DNA from: Pilatotrama ljubarskyi
Lineage: Eukaryota; Basidiomycota; Agaricomycetes; Polyporales; Polyporaceae
DNA length: 64,000 bases
NCBI GenBank assembly: GCA_022385805.1
Contig: MU277761.1
Location: forward strand, 1-64,000
Reading direction: 5' to 3'
Part shown: positions 27,201-38,719 of the stretch, one piece after another
Layout of the letters: every line of letters starts with the position of its first letter
Position numbering within the stretch: the first letter of the stretch is position 1
The notes under the pieces: model-generated
What the model saw: only the letters and a program-made list of their open reading frames with translations
What the model was told of the DNA's origin: nothing
Database searches by the model: none
Made by a program: the position numbers and the translations under genes

Positions 27201-27309
27201 TGTGCGGCCGTGGGCGGTAGACGTGAGCGGCGGCGTAGAGAAGGCGGACGGGTCCGGGAAAGATCCTGAGAAGGTCAAGGCCTTCATCGCTGCGGCGAAG
27301 GGCTCATAG
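24245..27309 (+). CDS. TRP1: Trifunctional tryptophan biosynthesis protein (GATase, IGPS, PRAI)
   Basis: Two exons, 24245-24567 and 25254-27309, give 792 residues. Three enzymes are fused in order. Residues about 12-210: anthranilate synthase glutamine amidotransferase, with [19 protein letters not shown], the nucleophile Cys in GVCMGLEC and the His-Glu pair in VQYHPES. Residues about 245-515: indole-3-glycerol phosphate synthase, with [23 protein letters not shown] and GVNNRNL. Residues about 530-792: phosphoribosylanthranilate isomerase, with [22 protein letters not shown] and a phosphate-binding [11 protein letters not shown]. The domain order is the standard fungal one. The protein works with TRP4-type anthranilate synthase component I in the cytosol. 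The single intron is 686 nt, about ten times longer than others in this window. The ATG has a good fungal context. Confidence 0.95.
24568..25253 (+). other. 686-nt intron of TRP1
   Basis: GTGAGT donor and CAG acceptor join GG|C to restore a glycine and the conserved [15 protein letters not shown] stretch. The intron has no clear inverted-repeat ends or coding content. It may hold a regulatory element or an old insertion. Confidence 0.7.
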
Positions 27310-27497
27310 GGCTGGCATATTCTACTGTAGTAGGAATAGATGCAGCAAGTATACGTCGTTTGATGTTGTAGGAGTGACACCGACTTGCGGTGTAATGATG
27401 AGGCAGGGACTGCGGGACGCATAGCGTTCTCTGTGCAGGCGAAGAGAGTACGCTACGGTATAGCGACTTGAACTTAATACGGTTGCCCACCTTCTAA

Positions 27498-27590
27498 GAC
27501 ACTATGGCCGAGTGGTTAAGGCGACAGATTCGAATTCGCTCGATCATCTGTTTCCCTCTGGGAGCGCAGGTTCAAATCCTGCTGGTGTCG
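27498..27590 (+). tRNA. tRNA-Ser(CGA) with 11-nt intron
   Basis: A 93-bp type II tRNA gene. The acceptor stem GACACTA pairs with TGGTGTC, followed by discriminator G, typical of serine tRNAs. The D-arm contains the A-box sequence TGGCCGAGTGG. The anticodon stem ACAGA (27524-27528) pairs with TCTGT (27547-27551); the loop is TTCGAA plus A, giving anticodon CGA at 27531-27533, with an intron at 27535-27545 in the canonical position after base 37. A long variable arm and the B-box GGTTCAAATCC follow. Serine-CGA tRNAs are intron-bearing in other fungi, including yeast. Confidence 0.93.
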
Positions 27591-27609
27591 TATTCACCCC
27601 TGAGTGCTC

Positions 27610-27614
27610 TTTTT
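27610..27614 (+). terminator. RNA polymerase III terminator of tRNA-Ser
   Basis: A run of five T on the coding strand, 20 nt downstream of the mature tRNA end. Confidence 0.7.
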
Positions 27615-29366
27615 CTTTGATCCCCACTCATCAAGGACACCTCCGGTTACCCGTCTCCTCCGCTCTGCTTCCGCACAAAGCGACCGGTTGGATCGCCTAC
27701 CTCGAGTTCATGTTCTTCGGGGTCAATGGAGCGTCCCTGTGAGGCTGTCGGGTTGTGCACAACGAAGGAAACCGGCGAGTGGTGTCCTGAACTACTCCGC
27801 CTTGATCATATGCATATCTGTGGCTTCCCAGGTCACGCTGTATATATCGGACACAATGCTTGAGACCCCAGAGAAGGCTGCAGAAATCCGCCGGCAATCA
27901 AGCTGTCTGTCATCCACGTAGCTGCATCCGACAACCGCGCCCGCCGAGACGACATCGCACTGACATTGGAGCTGACAGTCGAGGACAACATTTCCGCCGA
28001 TGAGTTCAAGGAAGAACCTATTAGAGCGAGAACTCCCCAGGACCCCAAGAGCGCGCAGTCCGCGGCGGATGCTTCTCACGAAGTGACTGATGGCAAGAGG
28101 GCCATCTTCGAGCAAGCGACGTCAAGTACTTGGAAACCGCGGCGATCTGGACATCGACTCGAACTTCGCGACTTGCTGGGGCACACGGAACCAAGAGGCA
28201 GGCGAAACCTTAATTTTCGACATCGACCTTCAGTTAGCACTGATGGCTTCATAGCTCTTCCAGTCCCTCTCTAAATCTCACGAAAACCGCACCAAAGGAT
28301 TCTCAGACATACGTTTAGGGGAGTGTTGGGGGGGGTCCTGAACTAAGCGGACAAGAACTGAGACGAGGCGAGAGCGAAGAAGTCGACGACTCAAAACGCG
28401 TCCGAAAAAGGAAATAATCTACTAAACCACCCTCTAGCACTCGAGCAATTCTCGATTGCGCGATGAAAACCACATAGACCTGTTGGCAAACGCAGAATAT
28501 GGGAGTGTAGCGGGGGGGTCCCAGGGCCTCCTGAGAGACTGCTGAAGAGTAATGCGCACTACAAGTTCAGCGCTTGGCGGGCGCTAGAGAGGTCCATGTC
28601 GAGAATTAGGGTTTCGCCCCCCTCTTGCACGGAACAGAGAAGACTCGGAGTCCAGGGAGGAAAGACTATACTTATTGAGGTATATAGTAGAGCCGGCCCG
28701 TATATGCCGCCAGAACGAGAGGAGCACCCTGACTACGGAAGACAAAGAAGGATTGAAAGGGATAAAGAGGTCGGCACAATGGGAGAAGAGGAAAGAAGAG
28801 AGGAACTACGTAAACATAAGTCGTTACAAGCGATCGATCCAGACACAACCAGACATGAGCACAACCATGAGCGAGACAAGGCAGTAAAGGGAAACGGAAA
28901 GAAGGCCGAGGGAGGCAGCAAGCGTCATGGATCGGGGGAGAAGTGAAGGGAGGGATGCCAAAGGGCTGGGACGCTACGCAAGCTAGCAGCGTCGTATAGC
29001 GGGATGCATGGGCTCACTATGGCATGGAAGGAGCGACGCGTGGTGCCAGGGCGTTGGCGTGAGGGAGTGGCAGGAAACATTCTCCAACTATGTACAGTAG
29101 GCGGTAGTAGTGCAGTGCTGGGACTGGGCGTCGCACAATCCAGGGGAAGCGAGCGCGTGGGCGGCCGAAGAGGCGAAATCAGATGGGGACACCGTGGCTG
29201 GCGGGACGGCCGACGGAGCGCATGACAGAACGATGAGGAGGCGACACAGACCGGAGGGAAGGCGAGGGAGGTCAAGGGCAGAAACAGAGCGGGGCAAGGA
29301 GCAAAATGTAGCATGCGAGCCGCCAGTACCGGGTCCCGCAAGCCGGGACGACGCCCATCTGCCCGC
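27615..29366. other. Gene-poor 1.75-kb region
   Basis: Between tRNA-Ser and the 3' end of the G-alpha gene. Open frames are short. The plus-strand frame 27966-28274 and the minus frame 28925-29341 have no recognisable motifs, and the latter may be G-alpha 3' untranslated sequence. Short runs of seven to eight G occur near 28330 and 28510. Confidence 0.35.
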
Positions 29367-30971
29367 CTATAGGAGGCCGCACTCCCGCAAGTGCAGCTGC
29401 AGCAGGATATCCTGAATCGCGCTCAAGACGACTGTGGAGGCGCCACGGAAGTCACAGGTCAAGACAGGACCGAGACAACGTTGGCGGGATGTAGAGGACG
29501 GATTGTGTGTCAAGCGAAGTCAGTGTGACACGCGGGGACGTCAAGGGCATCAAAAATCAAGGCGGACTGATCAGCGCTGTTGCCCGGGTGCAAAGAGGAC
29601 TCAGGCACGTACACTTGATCTGCTGGGTATCTGTCGCGCAGGTATAGTGTGCGTAAATCTGCTTCGTCGCTGCGCTCTGGTTGAGGGAGACGAAGCGATG
29701 CAAAAGATAGTTGCAGGCCGCGTCGTAGTCGTCACCACCGGTGTAATCCGGGAAGTAGTCGCCCAGTGGTGACCGCGGCAGCTTCTCCGCGAACAGATCG
29801 ATCTTGTTGAGGAAGAGGATCTAGAAGTGACGAGAGCATGTGCGTTAGTAAGCACTGGACCTAGGCCGATGCTAAAGCCGGCTGTGTCGGCCGGTGTCGG
29901 TCTGATCACTCACAATTGAGGTCTTGACGAACCACCTGGAGTTGCATATTGAGTCGAAGAGAGTCAATGCTTCTTGCATACGGTTCTACAGGCGGAGGCG
30001 TGAGATTCCGGACTTGAGATCGTCGGGCAGCTGCACTTACCACACTCTCATCCTCGTACAACATCTGGTCGTACTCGCTCAGAGATACCAGGAAGACCAG
30101 AGCCGTCACGTTCTCGAAGCAGTGGATCCACTTCTTCCGCTCGGACCGCTGGCCACCGACATCGAACAACTTGTACGTGAGCTCTCCGACCTTGAACGTT
30201 GTCTCCGTGATACCGGTCGTCTTGACACGCGAGCGGAGGATGTCCTGGTCGGTGGGCAGGTAGTTGGGGGCCGCCATGCGGTCGATGGAGTTGAAGTAGT
30301 ACACAGCCGAGTCGTTCAGCTGGAACTCGCGCGAACGGCGAACAGCCTCCCTGACGCCAGGGTCCTTCCAGAGACCGCGGATGGCGTCTGCAACGTCGCG
30401 GGGCATCACGTCACCCTCGATCTGGCCAGGCAGAGCAAGGATGATGTTCCGGCGGGCGTCGTTTTGAGGAGAAAGCTGGATGTCGAGGTGTGGCATCGCC
30501 TCGAGGATAGCACTGGGGCAGAGCGGAACAGCGCGTGATTAGCTGTGGGCGTAACGCTGAGAAGAGAGGCAAGGCGACATACCGCATGGACTGGATGGTG
30601 TTGGAATAGATGATCTCCTTGTACGAGTCCCGCTCTTGCTCGTTGTATCCGCCATGGTGAATGAGCTTCATCTGCTTGAGCACAGTTGACTGTTCGAGGC
30701 GGGCTGCTGCGTCAGAGAACGCGATAATGGACGAACATGAACCAGGCTGACCTTGCCCGACTCTCCGGCACCCAGCAGCAACATCTTGATCTCGTTCTTG
30801 GCCATCATGCGGTCCCGCTTGAGCTGGTTCTCAATCTCATCGTTGCCTGGCGCACAAGGGAAGGTGTGAGCGACGCGACGAGAAAAGGGAGGGGATTGAT
30901 GGGGACAGGAGGGGAGGATACGCACGGGCCTTGGCCTCATCGTCGATGCCGGTGGACTGGACGCAACCCAT
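29367..30971 (-). CDS. Heterotrimeric G-protein alpha subunit
   Basis: Multi-exon minus-strand gene; exon 1 is 30971-30926 and the stop is at 29369-29367. The N-terminus MGCVQS carries the Gly2 myristoylation and Cys3 palmitoylation sites. Guanine-nucleotide motifs seen in order: P-loop GAGESGK-ST (split by an intron between Lys and Ser), switch I RVKTTGI with the catalytic Arg, [20 protein letters not shown] (NKxD) and TCATDT. The C-terminus is LRECGLL, with Cys at -4, the pertussis-toxin-type ADP-ribosylation site, so it belongs to the Gi-like fungal group I. It would relay GPCR signals (pheromone or nutrient) at the plasma membrane. The last intron, about 180 nt, separates TQQIK from [11 protein letters not shown]. 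At least six introns are present, and several interrupt nucleotide-binding motifs. Confidence 0.93.
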
Positions 30972-31884
30972 GATGTGGTGGATAGGGATGGAGGCTCGGG
31001 CGGAGAGGAGGGCGGGCTGAAGGAAAAAGGAAAAGAGCGGAGGGTGCTGGGGCGGCAATAGCCTGGGCGGTGGTGGAAGAGGAAGAAGGAGAGAGAGAGA
31101 AGAGCTGGGCTGAGCTGTTCACGGCGGGATCCGCCCCTCTCGGCCGTCGTCTCCTCCAAAATCTCCGCAGGCGCCCGTTGCTTCCGCTGATTGGCGACCG
31201 GCTCACCCCGACGCGCTCCCCGGGGTCCGCCATCACACTCTAGGTTCACCCCTTGTTCGCGACGCCAAACAGCCCGTCGTGTATTCGAGCAGCGGACGGC
31301 GTGATGACATAACGCGTGGGTGGACATGTATGGTACAGCGATGCGACTAAACAGTGACAGATGCAGCAGAACTCCAAGATGTACTAAGTATCTAATGCGA
31401 ATACGATGCCTATGCGTGTGGTGGATATATGTACAGTAACATCAGCCAGAACAAATTGCCATGGCACACCGTCAGCCCGGAACACGCAGCGGCACGACCA
31501 CCATCGTACGTCGCCCACTCGCGCCCCGCACGACCTCCGGCAGCCTCGGCCTCACGAACGTCCGAACAAACCGAGCTGCAACAAAATATACACATGAAGC
31601 AGATAAAACTCGAGCAGCGGAAACATCCTCAGCACCGCATACCCGCCAAAGTGGCGGCGCGCAACTGTTTGCTGCACCGCTGTCGCAGCTGGAACAGCAG
31701 CACTCTCGCAGGATGTTCCGCCAGTCACGGAGCGATCGTCAATGTCTACCTGTCCGTCCTCGACGTCCGTTGGGCCGCCGCCGCCGCTTTCGCTCTGGTG
31801 AGACGCGAAGGCGGGCGACGCGCCTGGAGCAATGCAGCTGTGCTCAGCAGCAGCTGACATCGCGACGCCGTTCGCAGCAGGTAG
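30972..31884. other. G-alpha promoter and 3' end of the BCS1-like gene
   Basis: Begins with the upstream region of the G-alpha gene, which is purine-rich on the plus strand (31020-31110), and ends at the BCS1-like stop codon. No gene is supported within it. Confidence 0.4.
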
Positions 31885-34801
31885 TCACTTCCAGCCGGCA
31901 CCATCTGCATCGCGCATGTGCATAAATCCGCTGCAGTCTGCTACGCCGCATTCGTCCTCGTCTTCGGTCGAGGCGTCGTCATCATCGCCGGCGCGCTCCG
32001 CGGTCGCGTTCTCCTTGTCTGTACACTCGACCGCGGGTTCTGAAGCAATCGGCGGCGGTGGCGGCGGCGGAGGGGGCTGTACGTCGGCCGTGCCCAGGGC
32101 GGTCTGCTCGACGGCGTTACGTGCAGCTTCTGCCTCCTCGAGCTTCTTGAGTTCAGCCGCCTCCTTCTCCTTCTGTAGCAACTCTCTCCTACGCTGTTCG
32201 CGCTGCAAGGCAAGAGGTTGTCATCAGAAACGGTGTTGTGGTCGATCGAGAGCTTGACGTTGACGACCGCCATCACAGGCCCGCCTCAGCACTTTGTCAC
32301 GACTCGGACTCGGGAGTCGGGACACTCGGGCGGCCCAGGGCGGGCCGGGCCACACAGCCCGGCCACTCAGGGCAGCCCGAACTCAACGCCGCCGGATATG
32401 GCAAGCGATCAACGATAATCGATCTGGATCGGATAACTCACCTCGAGCTTTTCCTTGAGCTCGCGCGCCTCACGCTCCTTCTTCAACCGCTCCCTCATCG
32501 CCCGCTCGCTTTCTACCCACGCAGCAGCCTCGTTCGCAGCAGCTTCAGGGCGCGACTTGTTCTTGAGCAGATCTGTTCGACATCGGCGCAGGAAGAAGGA
32601 CGCTGTCAGCATACTTGTCGCACACGGTCACGCACGCACCGGCGCCGAGAGTGTGAAGGGAACCTCCTCGACGATCGACAAAGGAGCGACGTAGGCACGG
32701 ATGTGGAACAATGGAGCGAAGGGAGGGAGAACACAGGTGATGAGCGAACGAAAGCATCGGAACACTCACAGCCTTGTAGCGCGGCTACGCTGAACTCTTC
32801 ATCGGGAATCGCATCCGCGAACGCCTTTGCAAGCTTCGCGAGCGTCGCGCCGTCCAGCGGTTTGGCTGAGTGCTTCGCCTCCATGATCTCATCCTCGACA
32901 GGCGGCGGCAGGTAAGCCTGGTTCTGGAGGCCCACATCGCTCGCGGCGGGCGACCGCTCCTTCCCCTTGCTCGGGTTTTGGCTGTGGCCGGCGGTCGAGC
33001 TTGTGCGCGATCGCGTCGGCAGACCGTCAGGCAGCGAGGGGAGGGGCGATAGCGGACTTGCCGACCCCGAGGGACTGGTGGGGACTGAAGAGAACGTCGA
33101 CGCCATCGAAGAGAAAAGCGTGGAGCCGGCGCTCGAGCCTGCCGAGGGGGAGGGCGGCGTCGTGGGCAACTCAATGCTATCGAGGTCTCCTTCGATGGGG
33201 ACATTGTCCTCGTCCGTCGAAGGGAAGAAATTGCGGAACAGCAACTCAGCCTGCCATTTTGACGCGTTCTTGAACTCAATCCACACGTCCATGCGACCCG
33301 GACGAGACAGCGCGGGGTCGAGGCGCTCAAGGTGGTTCGTCGTCCTGTTTCAGACCGGTGAGCGAAGGGGATAGCGCGGGCGCGTGATCGGGACTCACGC
33401 GAAAAGCAGGCGGCCCTCGGAAGCGGCAACGCCGTCGAGCGCGTTAAGCAGACCACTCAAACTCAGCGTGTTCACGTCAGAGAGCTGCTCGGTTTTGCGC
33501 GTACGGCGTGATGAGGTCGTGGTCGTCGTTGTCTGCTCAGCCGCTTTCTCTTCACTCTTTCCCTCAGGGTTACCTGTGGAGTTGCCGTCACGGTTCGTGC
33601 TACGGGTGAACGCGGCGTCGAGGTCCTCCAGGAGGACGATGCACCTCGCAGGCACGCGGCCCATGAGCGTGGTGAGTGTGCTGTCGTTGATCCACGACGA
33701 TGACAGGGACACGACGTAAATGTCGAGCATCAACTCGCCAGCAATGGCGTGGATCAGCGAACTCTTTCCTGAACCAGGCACACCATGAAGCAAGTATCCT
33801 CTGCGGAACGGAATGCCGCGATCCGCATACCACTGCATGAGGAAGGGGTTGGTCAGTTCGAGCCTCTGGAGATCAGCGCAAGGACAGCCGACGGGCAGGC
33901 CGAAGTGCGTATAGCAGTCCCGGTACCCAGATCGGACTACGGAATTCACGCACCTTCTCAGATTTTAGGAAGTCCTTCGTGTCTGCCAATAGCATCTCCT
34001 TCACGCCGGGGTTGAGCACAATGGACGACATCGGACGCTTATGCCGTGAGTCGGTCCATCGCCAGCAGCCGTGGGAGTCGGCGAAGTAGATCTGTATCCG
34101 GTGGACGGCCTCCGCCTCGTACTCCTTCTTGGCCTGAAGCACGAGCTGCTTCAGGATGGAGTTATTGCGGGCGACGACGGAGACCGAGATGACTTCGCTG
34201 CCGGTGTCGCTCTTCCGCCAGCGCTTCACACGGAGCCAGTGACCGCGGTAGTAAATGGTGTGTGTCGTGTTGGAGGTTGGCTGGAAGACGACGCGCGTCT
34301 TGACACGACCGGGTGCGCCTTCGTCCTCCTCCTCGTCCTCGTCACCGAAGGAGTTGTCCGCGATACGGGAGCCGAAGCCGGGAGTGGAGGTGCGTGTCGT
34401 TGTCTCGAACTCACGGGAGCGTTGCCACTCTGGACGACGGGACAGCCAGAGCATGAGCCAGTCATACGGGTAGTCCTCTTCGGAGAAGTGGGCGGTCAGG
34501 AAGAATGCTGGGAAGGCGAGAGGTGAGTCAATGTGCGACGGGACCGGAGGCAAGACTCACAATTGATGAAGTGGGACCTGGGGATGCGTCATCACCGACG
34601 ATGTACAGTACGGTTGCGAAACAATGATCAGTGACTGTTACGCCGCAGCGGAGGAGGGACGGGAGCATACCAGCCTGAGCTCGCGACACGACGTGCAGTC
34701 TCGACGGTGCCACCGAGGACGACAAGCTTCATGCCGTCAATCATCGATGAGCCGCCGCCGCCTCCGACGAGGGGTTGGACGAGCGATCTGAGGGCGTCCA
34801 T
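31885..34801 (-). CDS. BCS1-type AAA ATPase with a long C-terminal extension
   Basis: Minus-strand gene; early exons are 34801-34671, 34577-34561 (17 nt), 34507-33954 and 33832 to about 33399, then several more to the stop at 31885. After a short N-terminal segment comes the BCS1_N region (HFSEEDYPYDWLMLWLSRR, YYRGHWLRVKRW, SVVARNNSIL). The AAA domain has RGYLLHGVPGSGKSS (Walker A), CIVLLEDLDAAF (Walker B), LLNALDG, ATTNHLERLDPALSRPGRMD with sensor and arginine-finger residues. Yeast Bcs1 inserts the Rieske protein into complex III; many fungal paralogues act elsewhere, and the long inserts suggest this is one. A Ser/Thr-rich insert interrupts the C-terminal helical part, and the protein ends with a charged coiled coil (ERAMRERLKKEREARELKEK; REQRRRELLQKEKEAAELKK) and a nine-proline run. 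Confidence 0.82.
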
Positions 34802-37800
34802 GGTGATGGATTCGTCTGCTTGTGTGCGGCAGAGCGACAGCTGGGTGGATGGCGAGGGAGGATATGGTGGAGGAGGGGAGGGTCGAAGAGCGGGGGGGGA
34901 TGGTGGAGGTAAGAGGACAAGCCGGGGGCGCTTGGGAAGAAAGCGACGACGGCTGTACGGGGCGGGTGGTACGGACTGTGGCGGTGGTATGTGCTGCTCG
35001 ATGCGGAAGCTCGGTCTGCAGCCTCAGCTGGGGCAACGTAATACACTAACACTCGCCGCGTGCTTGCCCTGCGGTCTCTCACGTTGACTCGACGGGGCGG
35101 TACTGCGACACTCTCTGCGCGGACAGGACTCAGCTCGCTCGTCGTCGTGCGCGTCGTCGGGAGCCGCGTCAGCGTGCGCGTGCGTGAAACAGTGGCGAGT
35201 CCGCGACGGCCCCGCGCGAGTCGTGCAACGTGTTCGCTAAGCTCCTCGTGCCTCTCCGCCTTCGGACATCCCTCCCGCTCCCAAGCGCCTCAATCATAGA
35301 TTCGTACAGACCCCGAAGGCCCTTTCGCCATCCCTTGAGTGCTTGCTGCAGCTCTAGGTACGGTAGCAGGCGCCCTCCCGGGGTCGCGCGAACCTCGTAC
35401 GCGTCATCTACCCTCGTTTCTCGAGCCCGACGCGTCCGTTTTGCTCATACGAGTGCCGCAGAGCCTGGCGGCGGCGCGGACGCGTCGGAAAGCGACATAG
35501 GTACGAGAGGAACAATCGCTGCAGAATGAGGCAACACGGGCCCGACAGTCTCAGGCGCACCGTCACGCGTTCTCGCGTCCAACGCCCGCATCAGCCCCCA
35601 AACACTCCGACCACTCTCCCCTTCGCTCGCCCCAGCACCCCAGAATAAGGAAGCGCTCCTCAGAATTGGTCAAAACGCGAACTCGCACTTGCCGTGGCGT
35701 AACGTGCCAGGGCTCGCGGACGCAGCAGGCAAGCCTGCGCGAGCCGGGGTTAAAGAAGGGAACTTGCGCGGACCTTTTCCGCGAAGACCCCTCAGCGTCA
35801 AGTAACCTTGCGAGCAACGTGTTCGAGCGGAGGGCGTTGTGGCACGCAACGCGTCACGACAACCCGTGGCTCTAGGGAATCCGCCCAAGAATCCTTTCCG
35901 CACTGCCTCCGCGTACGGGTAAGTCATTGTCGTTTCTTTCACGCTGATCGTTTGCAATGAATTCGGGGAAGGCAGCTTTCTTCCAAAGATGAGGAACGCG
36001 GCGCTTTGAAGCGTCTTTACCCAATAGGCCAAATCGGCTGCACGCCGCAGAGGGTTCGTCCACCCGGGTAAGGGGTGTTGTAGCTCCATTGTGCCCGCTT
36101 GGAAGCACACGTTGTGAGCGTGGTATGACCATAGGATGACAAGAGATCGATGCACAGGCTCGTCCTGCCTCATTCGTCTTGATGTGGCTCTCTACCCACA
36201 ACGACAGCTCGACGTAGATGATCAGCGGCCGCTCGTCCGCAACATACCCAACCAGGAATTCTGCACTCTTCACGGAACTGCAATTTAGCAAGCCTCGCTG
36301 AGAGATGGGAACCAGGTCGGCGGAACGGACGCCTCGCTGTCCCTGAGGCCCCCGCATCTGCGTTGGAAGACCGTTTGGTCCATGCTTATGACTAGGACGC
36401 CCGCGGAAGCTCCAGCAGACCACCATGCACCAGCTGCGGTCAGTGTCAGTCCAACAAACTTGTCTCTCCGAGCGGAGGATGACTCATCCGCCGATTGCTT
36501 TCGCTCTGGGCTTTAGGAACAGTGCGCCTGCTAGGCCATATGCTTGCACAGAGACGGCTGCGTGGCGGCAACGAAGCCCATATTGCTGTCCGATCGCCAG
36601 GGCCTACATTGTTCTTCCTCTTCCCCGCTCGACCTTGCCGTCCATGTCAGAAGCCACCATAGGCTTCGCGCAGACTGAATCCAGCGTCGAGAAAGACAAG
36701 GGTCAGATACTATTTCCGATGTCTCACCCGGCTCATGCATCGTCTTCAAGGCCTCCGACGTTCAGGGCGCTGTGGGCGGCGGCTCATGTCGCTACCATAC
36801 CACGCCGCACCAGCCAGTCCTCTCTCGTAGCTCGCAGAGACCCCAGCGACACCGAGCGACGTCTGCTCCGGGCCGCTGCAGAAAGTCTTCGCGCGATGGT
36901 GGGACTAGATGCGGAGTCGGCGGCTCGCAGCGCCCTCGGGAGCAGACGTCGTCCCAGAACTCGGCGCTGAGGCCCCCGCCGGCCGCCACGCAGACGCTGT
37001 TCAAGTTCCCAGCGACATGTCCGTCGCACTCAGGGACTGAGCGGCTCGGTTTGGGGGTTCCCACCGCAGTGGCGCCAGCGGTAAAACTCGGTGAGAGGTC
37101 ATCTTCCCCGCGCGTTCTCGTTCCGTTGGCATTGTTCTTTTCATTGTGCGGTGCGCAGGGTTGCGCCGCGCTTTCGACGCTGGGAAAGGAAGCACGGTCG
37201 TTGGGCGGCCGCCCCTGGTCTCGTACGGCAGGAGAAGGATGAGGTGCCTCAGCTCGGGGCCGGACCCGGATGCTGGAGCCGGAGGGTCCGTGTTGTGGGA
37301 GCGGTCTGAGTTGGGTTCTCAGGACAACGATGTTCGCGATGGCAGCGAGCGCAAGAATGGCGGCGCGGGCACGAGAGTTGGGACTGAGATGTGCCCGAAA
37401 ATCGCGCTTCTTCGCACAGATGTCAGACCAGAGACCAGAGCAGAGACCGCCAAGCGGTGTATGGTTACCGCTTGACAATCTAGCGTGGGGAATGGGTTCA
37501 AGCGTGGGGAATGGGTTCAAGCGTTCTCAAATGTTCGAGGGGCGAGTAGGATAAGTTCCCAAAGCCAGCACGACGACGACATGGATGTGCTCGCTGTCCT
37601 CTGTGCACGGTGAGAGCAGTCAGCGTACGGTACCGTGAAGGACCAGGTTCAACCAATACGTGATCTATGTGGCTGACTGAGGGCCAAAGTGAAAGCCGGG
37701 TGCGAGGGACGAGCCATTTGATCGAGGAAGCTTTAGCCTGATGGGCCAGGTGACGCGCAAGCATAATGCCCGCCCAATCGGGTCAGCTTCACAATGAGTG

Positions 37801-37971
37801 TCAGGTGTGAAGCGTTGTCAAGCATCGTGGACGAGCAGGCCTGGTATAATAGGCGCGAGAGGGGAATGCGACACGAGTGGGAAGGAGATCGGAAGAGGAG
37901 TCTGGGATAGGATTGACGGAACGCCATATTCGTACAGGGTGTGTGTTGGCCGTACTCCGAGACGTGCAGGG
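34802..37971. other. Gene-poor 3.2-kb region
   Basis: The first part (to about 35050) is purine-rich and probably the promoter of the BCS1-like gene. Open frames of 140-242 codons overlap on both strands (for example 36792-37520 minus and 36425-36970 plus), with no family motif, no coherent splicing and arginine/serine-rich composition typical of GC-rich chance frames. A 19-bp tandem repeat lies at 37482-37519. A lineage-specific gene cannot be excluded. Confidence 0.3.
37482..37519. repeat. Tandem duplication of a 19-bp unit
   Basis: AGCGTGGGGAATGGGTTCA occurs twice without a spacer (37482-37500, 37501-37519), followed by the first four bases of a third copy. Confidence 0.85.
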
Positions 37972-38719
37972 CTATAGCGCAGATGCGGAAGCAGGAGCGG
38001 GGTTCGATGCGGACTGCGAGTGATTGCCTTGAGGAGGGAGATCGACGACCTTCCCAACTATGTTGTATCGTTTCCTATAGTAAAGTCTCAGGCAAGCCCG
38101 TGTACTGACGGCACGTTGGACTTACGAGAAGAAGTCATACCAGTCGTTGAGGGTCTTGGTGTCAGCCTCGGAGAGGGTGCTGTAGTCCGATACGGCGTCC
38201 TCCTCCTTGAGACTGGACATCCCGAGCGCGCGAGACGCGTCCTTGCCGGCGAAGAGGTTGTAGGACTTGCCCTTGCCATACGTGTCCGCCTTCCTAGTCA
38301 CGTCGAAGACCGTGCCTGACCAACGCAGGGGTTGTAAATGGGCGATCAAAAATTCTGCATACATGGGGCGTACCCTTGATTGCGACGTATATCGGCTTGG
38401 ACGGATCGGAGCCGTCGTACTGCTTCAGCTGCTCGACGGTGAAGGGATCGTCTTTGGGAGGTGCGAGGTTCGCTTGTGGGGGCTGCATGATTGAGGTAGA
38501 TCCCGTGCTATCCTTCTCGCTGTTCTTGCCGGTCTCCTGCTGCTTGCGTTTGCGAAGGACCTGCTCCTGGTACTTGCGCTGTTCCTCAGCGGATAGGCCG
38601 GTGCTGGCGCCGAATGCGGCTGATTCGCTCGAGCCGGATGGTGCGCGGACGAGGACAGACTTTGCAAAGTAGGCGAGGATGCCAGCGACGGAGAGGGCGA
38701 CGAGGAGAGCTGCGAGCAT
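37972..38719 (-). CDS. Cytochrome b5-like haem/steroid-binding protein (MAPR/Dap1 type)
   Basis: Three exons (38719-38374, 38315-38126, 38074-37972) give 212 residues. An N-terminal membrane helix (LLVALSVAGILAYFAKSVLV) is followed by a charged linker, then a cytochrome b5-like domain: FTVEQLKQYDGSDPSKPIYVAIKGTVFDVTRK, then YGKGKSYNLFAGKDASRALG and a C-terminal helix. The Tyr residues before and within the 'Y-x-LFAGKDASRAL' segment are where MAPR proteins coordinate haem, rather than the paired His of classical b5. Dap1 and PGRMC1 proteins sit in the ER membrane and support cytochrome P450 enzymes such as Erg11 in sterol synthesis. An in-frame ATG 12 codons upstream (38755) is an alternative start. 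Confidence 0.85.

Noticed and set aside
28596..28946. Plus-strand frame of 116 codons rich in Glu, Arg and Lys
   Set aside because: Purine-rich low-complexity DNA creates it; no start context, splice structure or homology.
35872..36426. Minus-strand frame of 184 codons with a VADERPLIIYVELSLW stretch, considered as a retroelement remnant
   Set aside because: No reverse transcriptase, integrase or LTR signal nearby.
36792..37520. Minus-strand open frame of 242 codons
   Set aside because: No family motif, overlapped by equally long frames on the other strand, composition typical of chance frames in GC-rich DNA; its N-terminus lies on the 19-bp tandem repeat.
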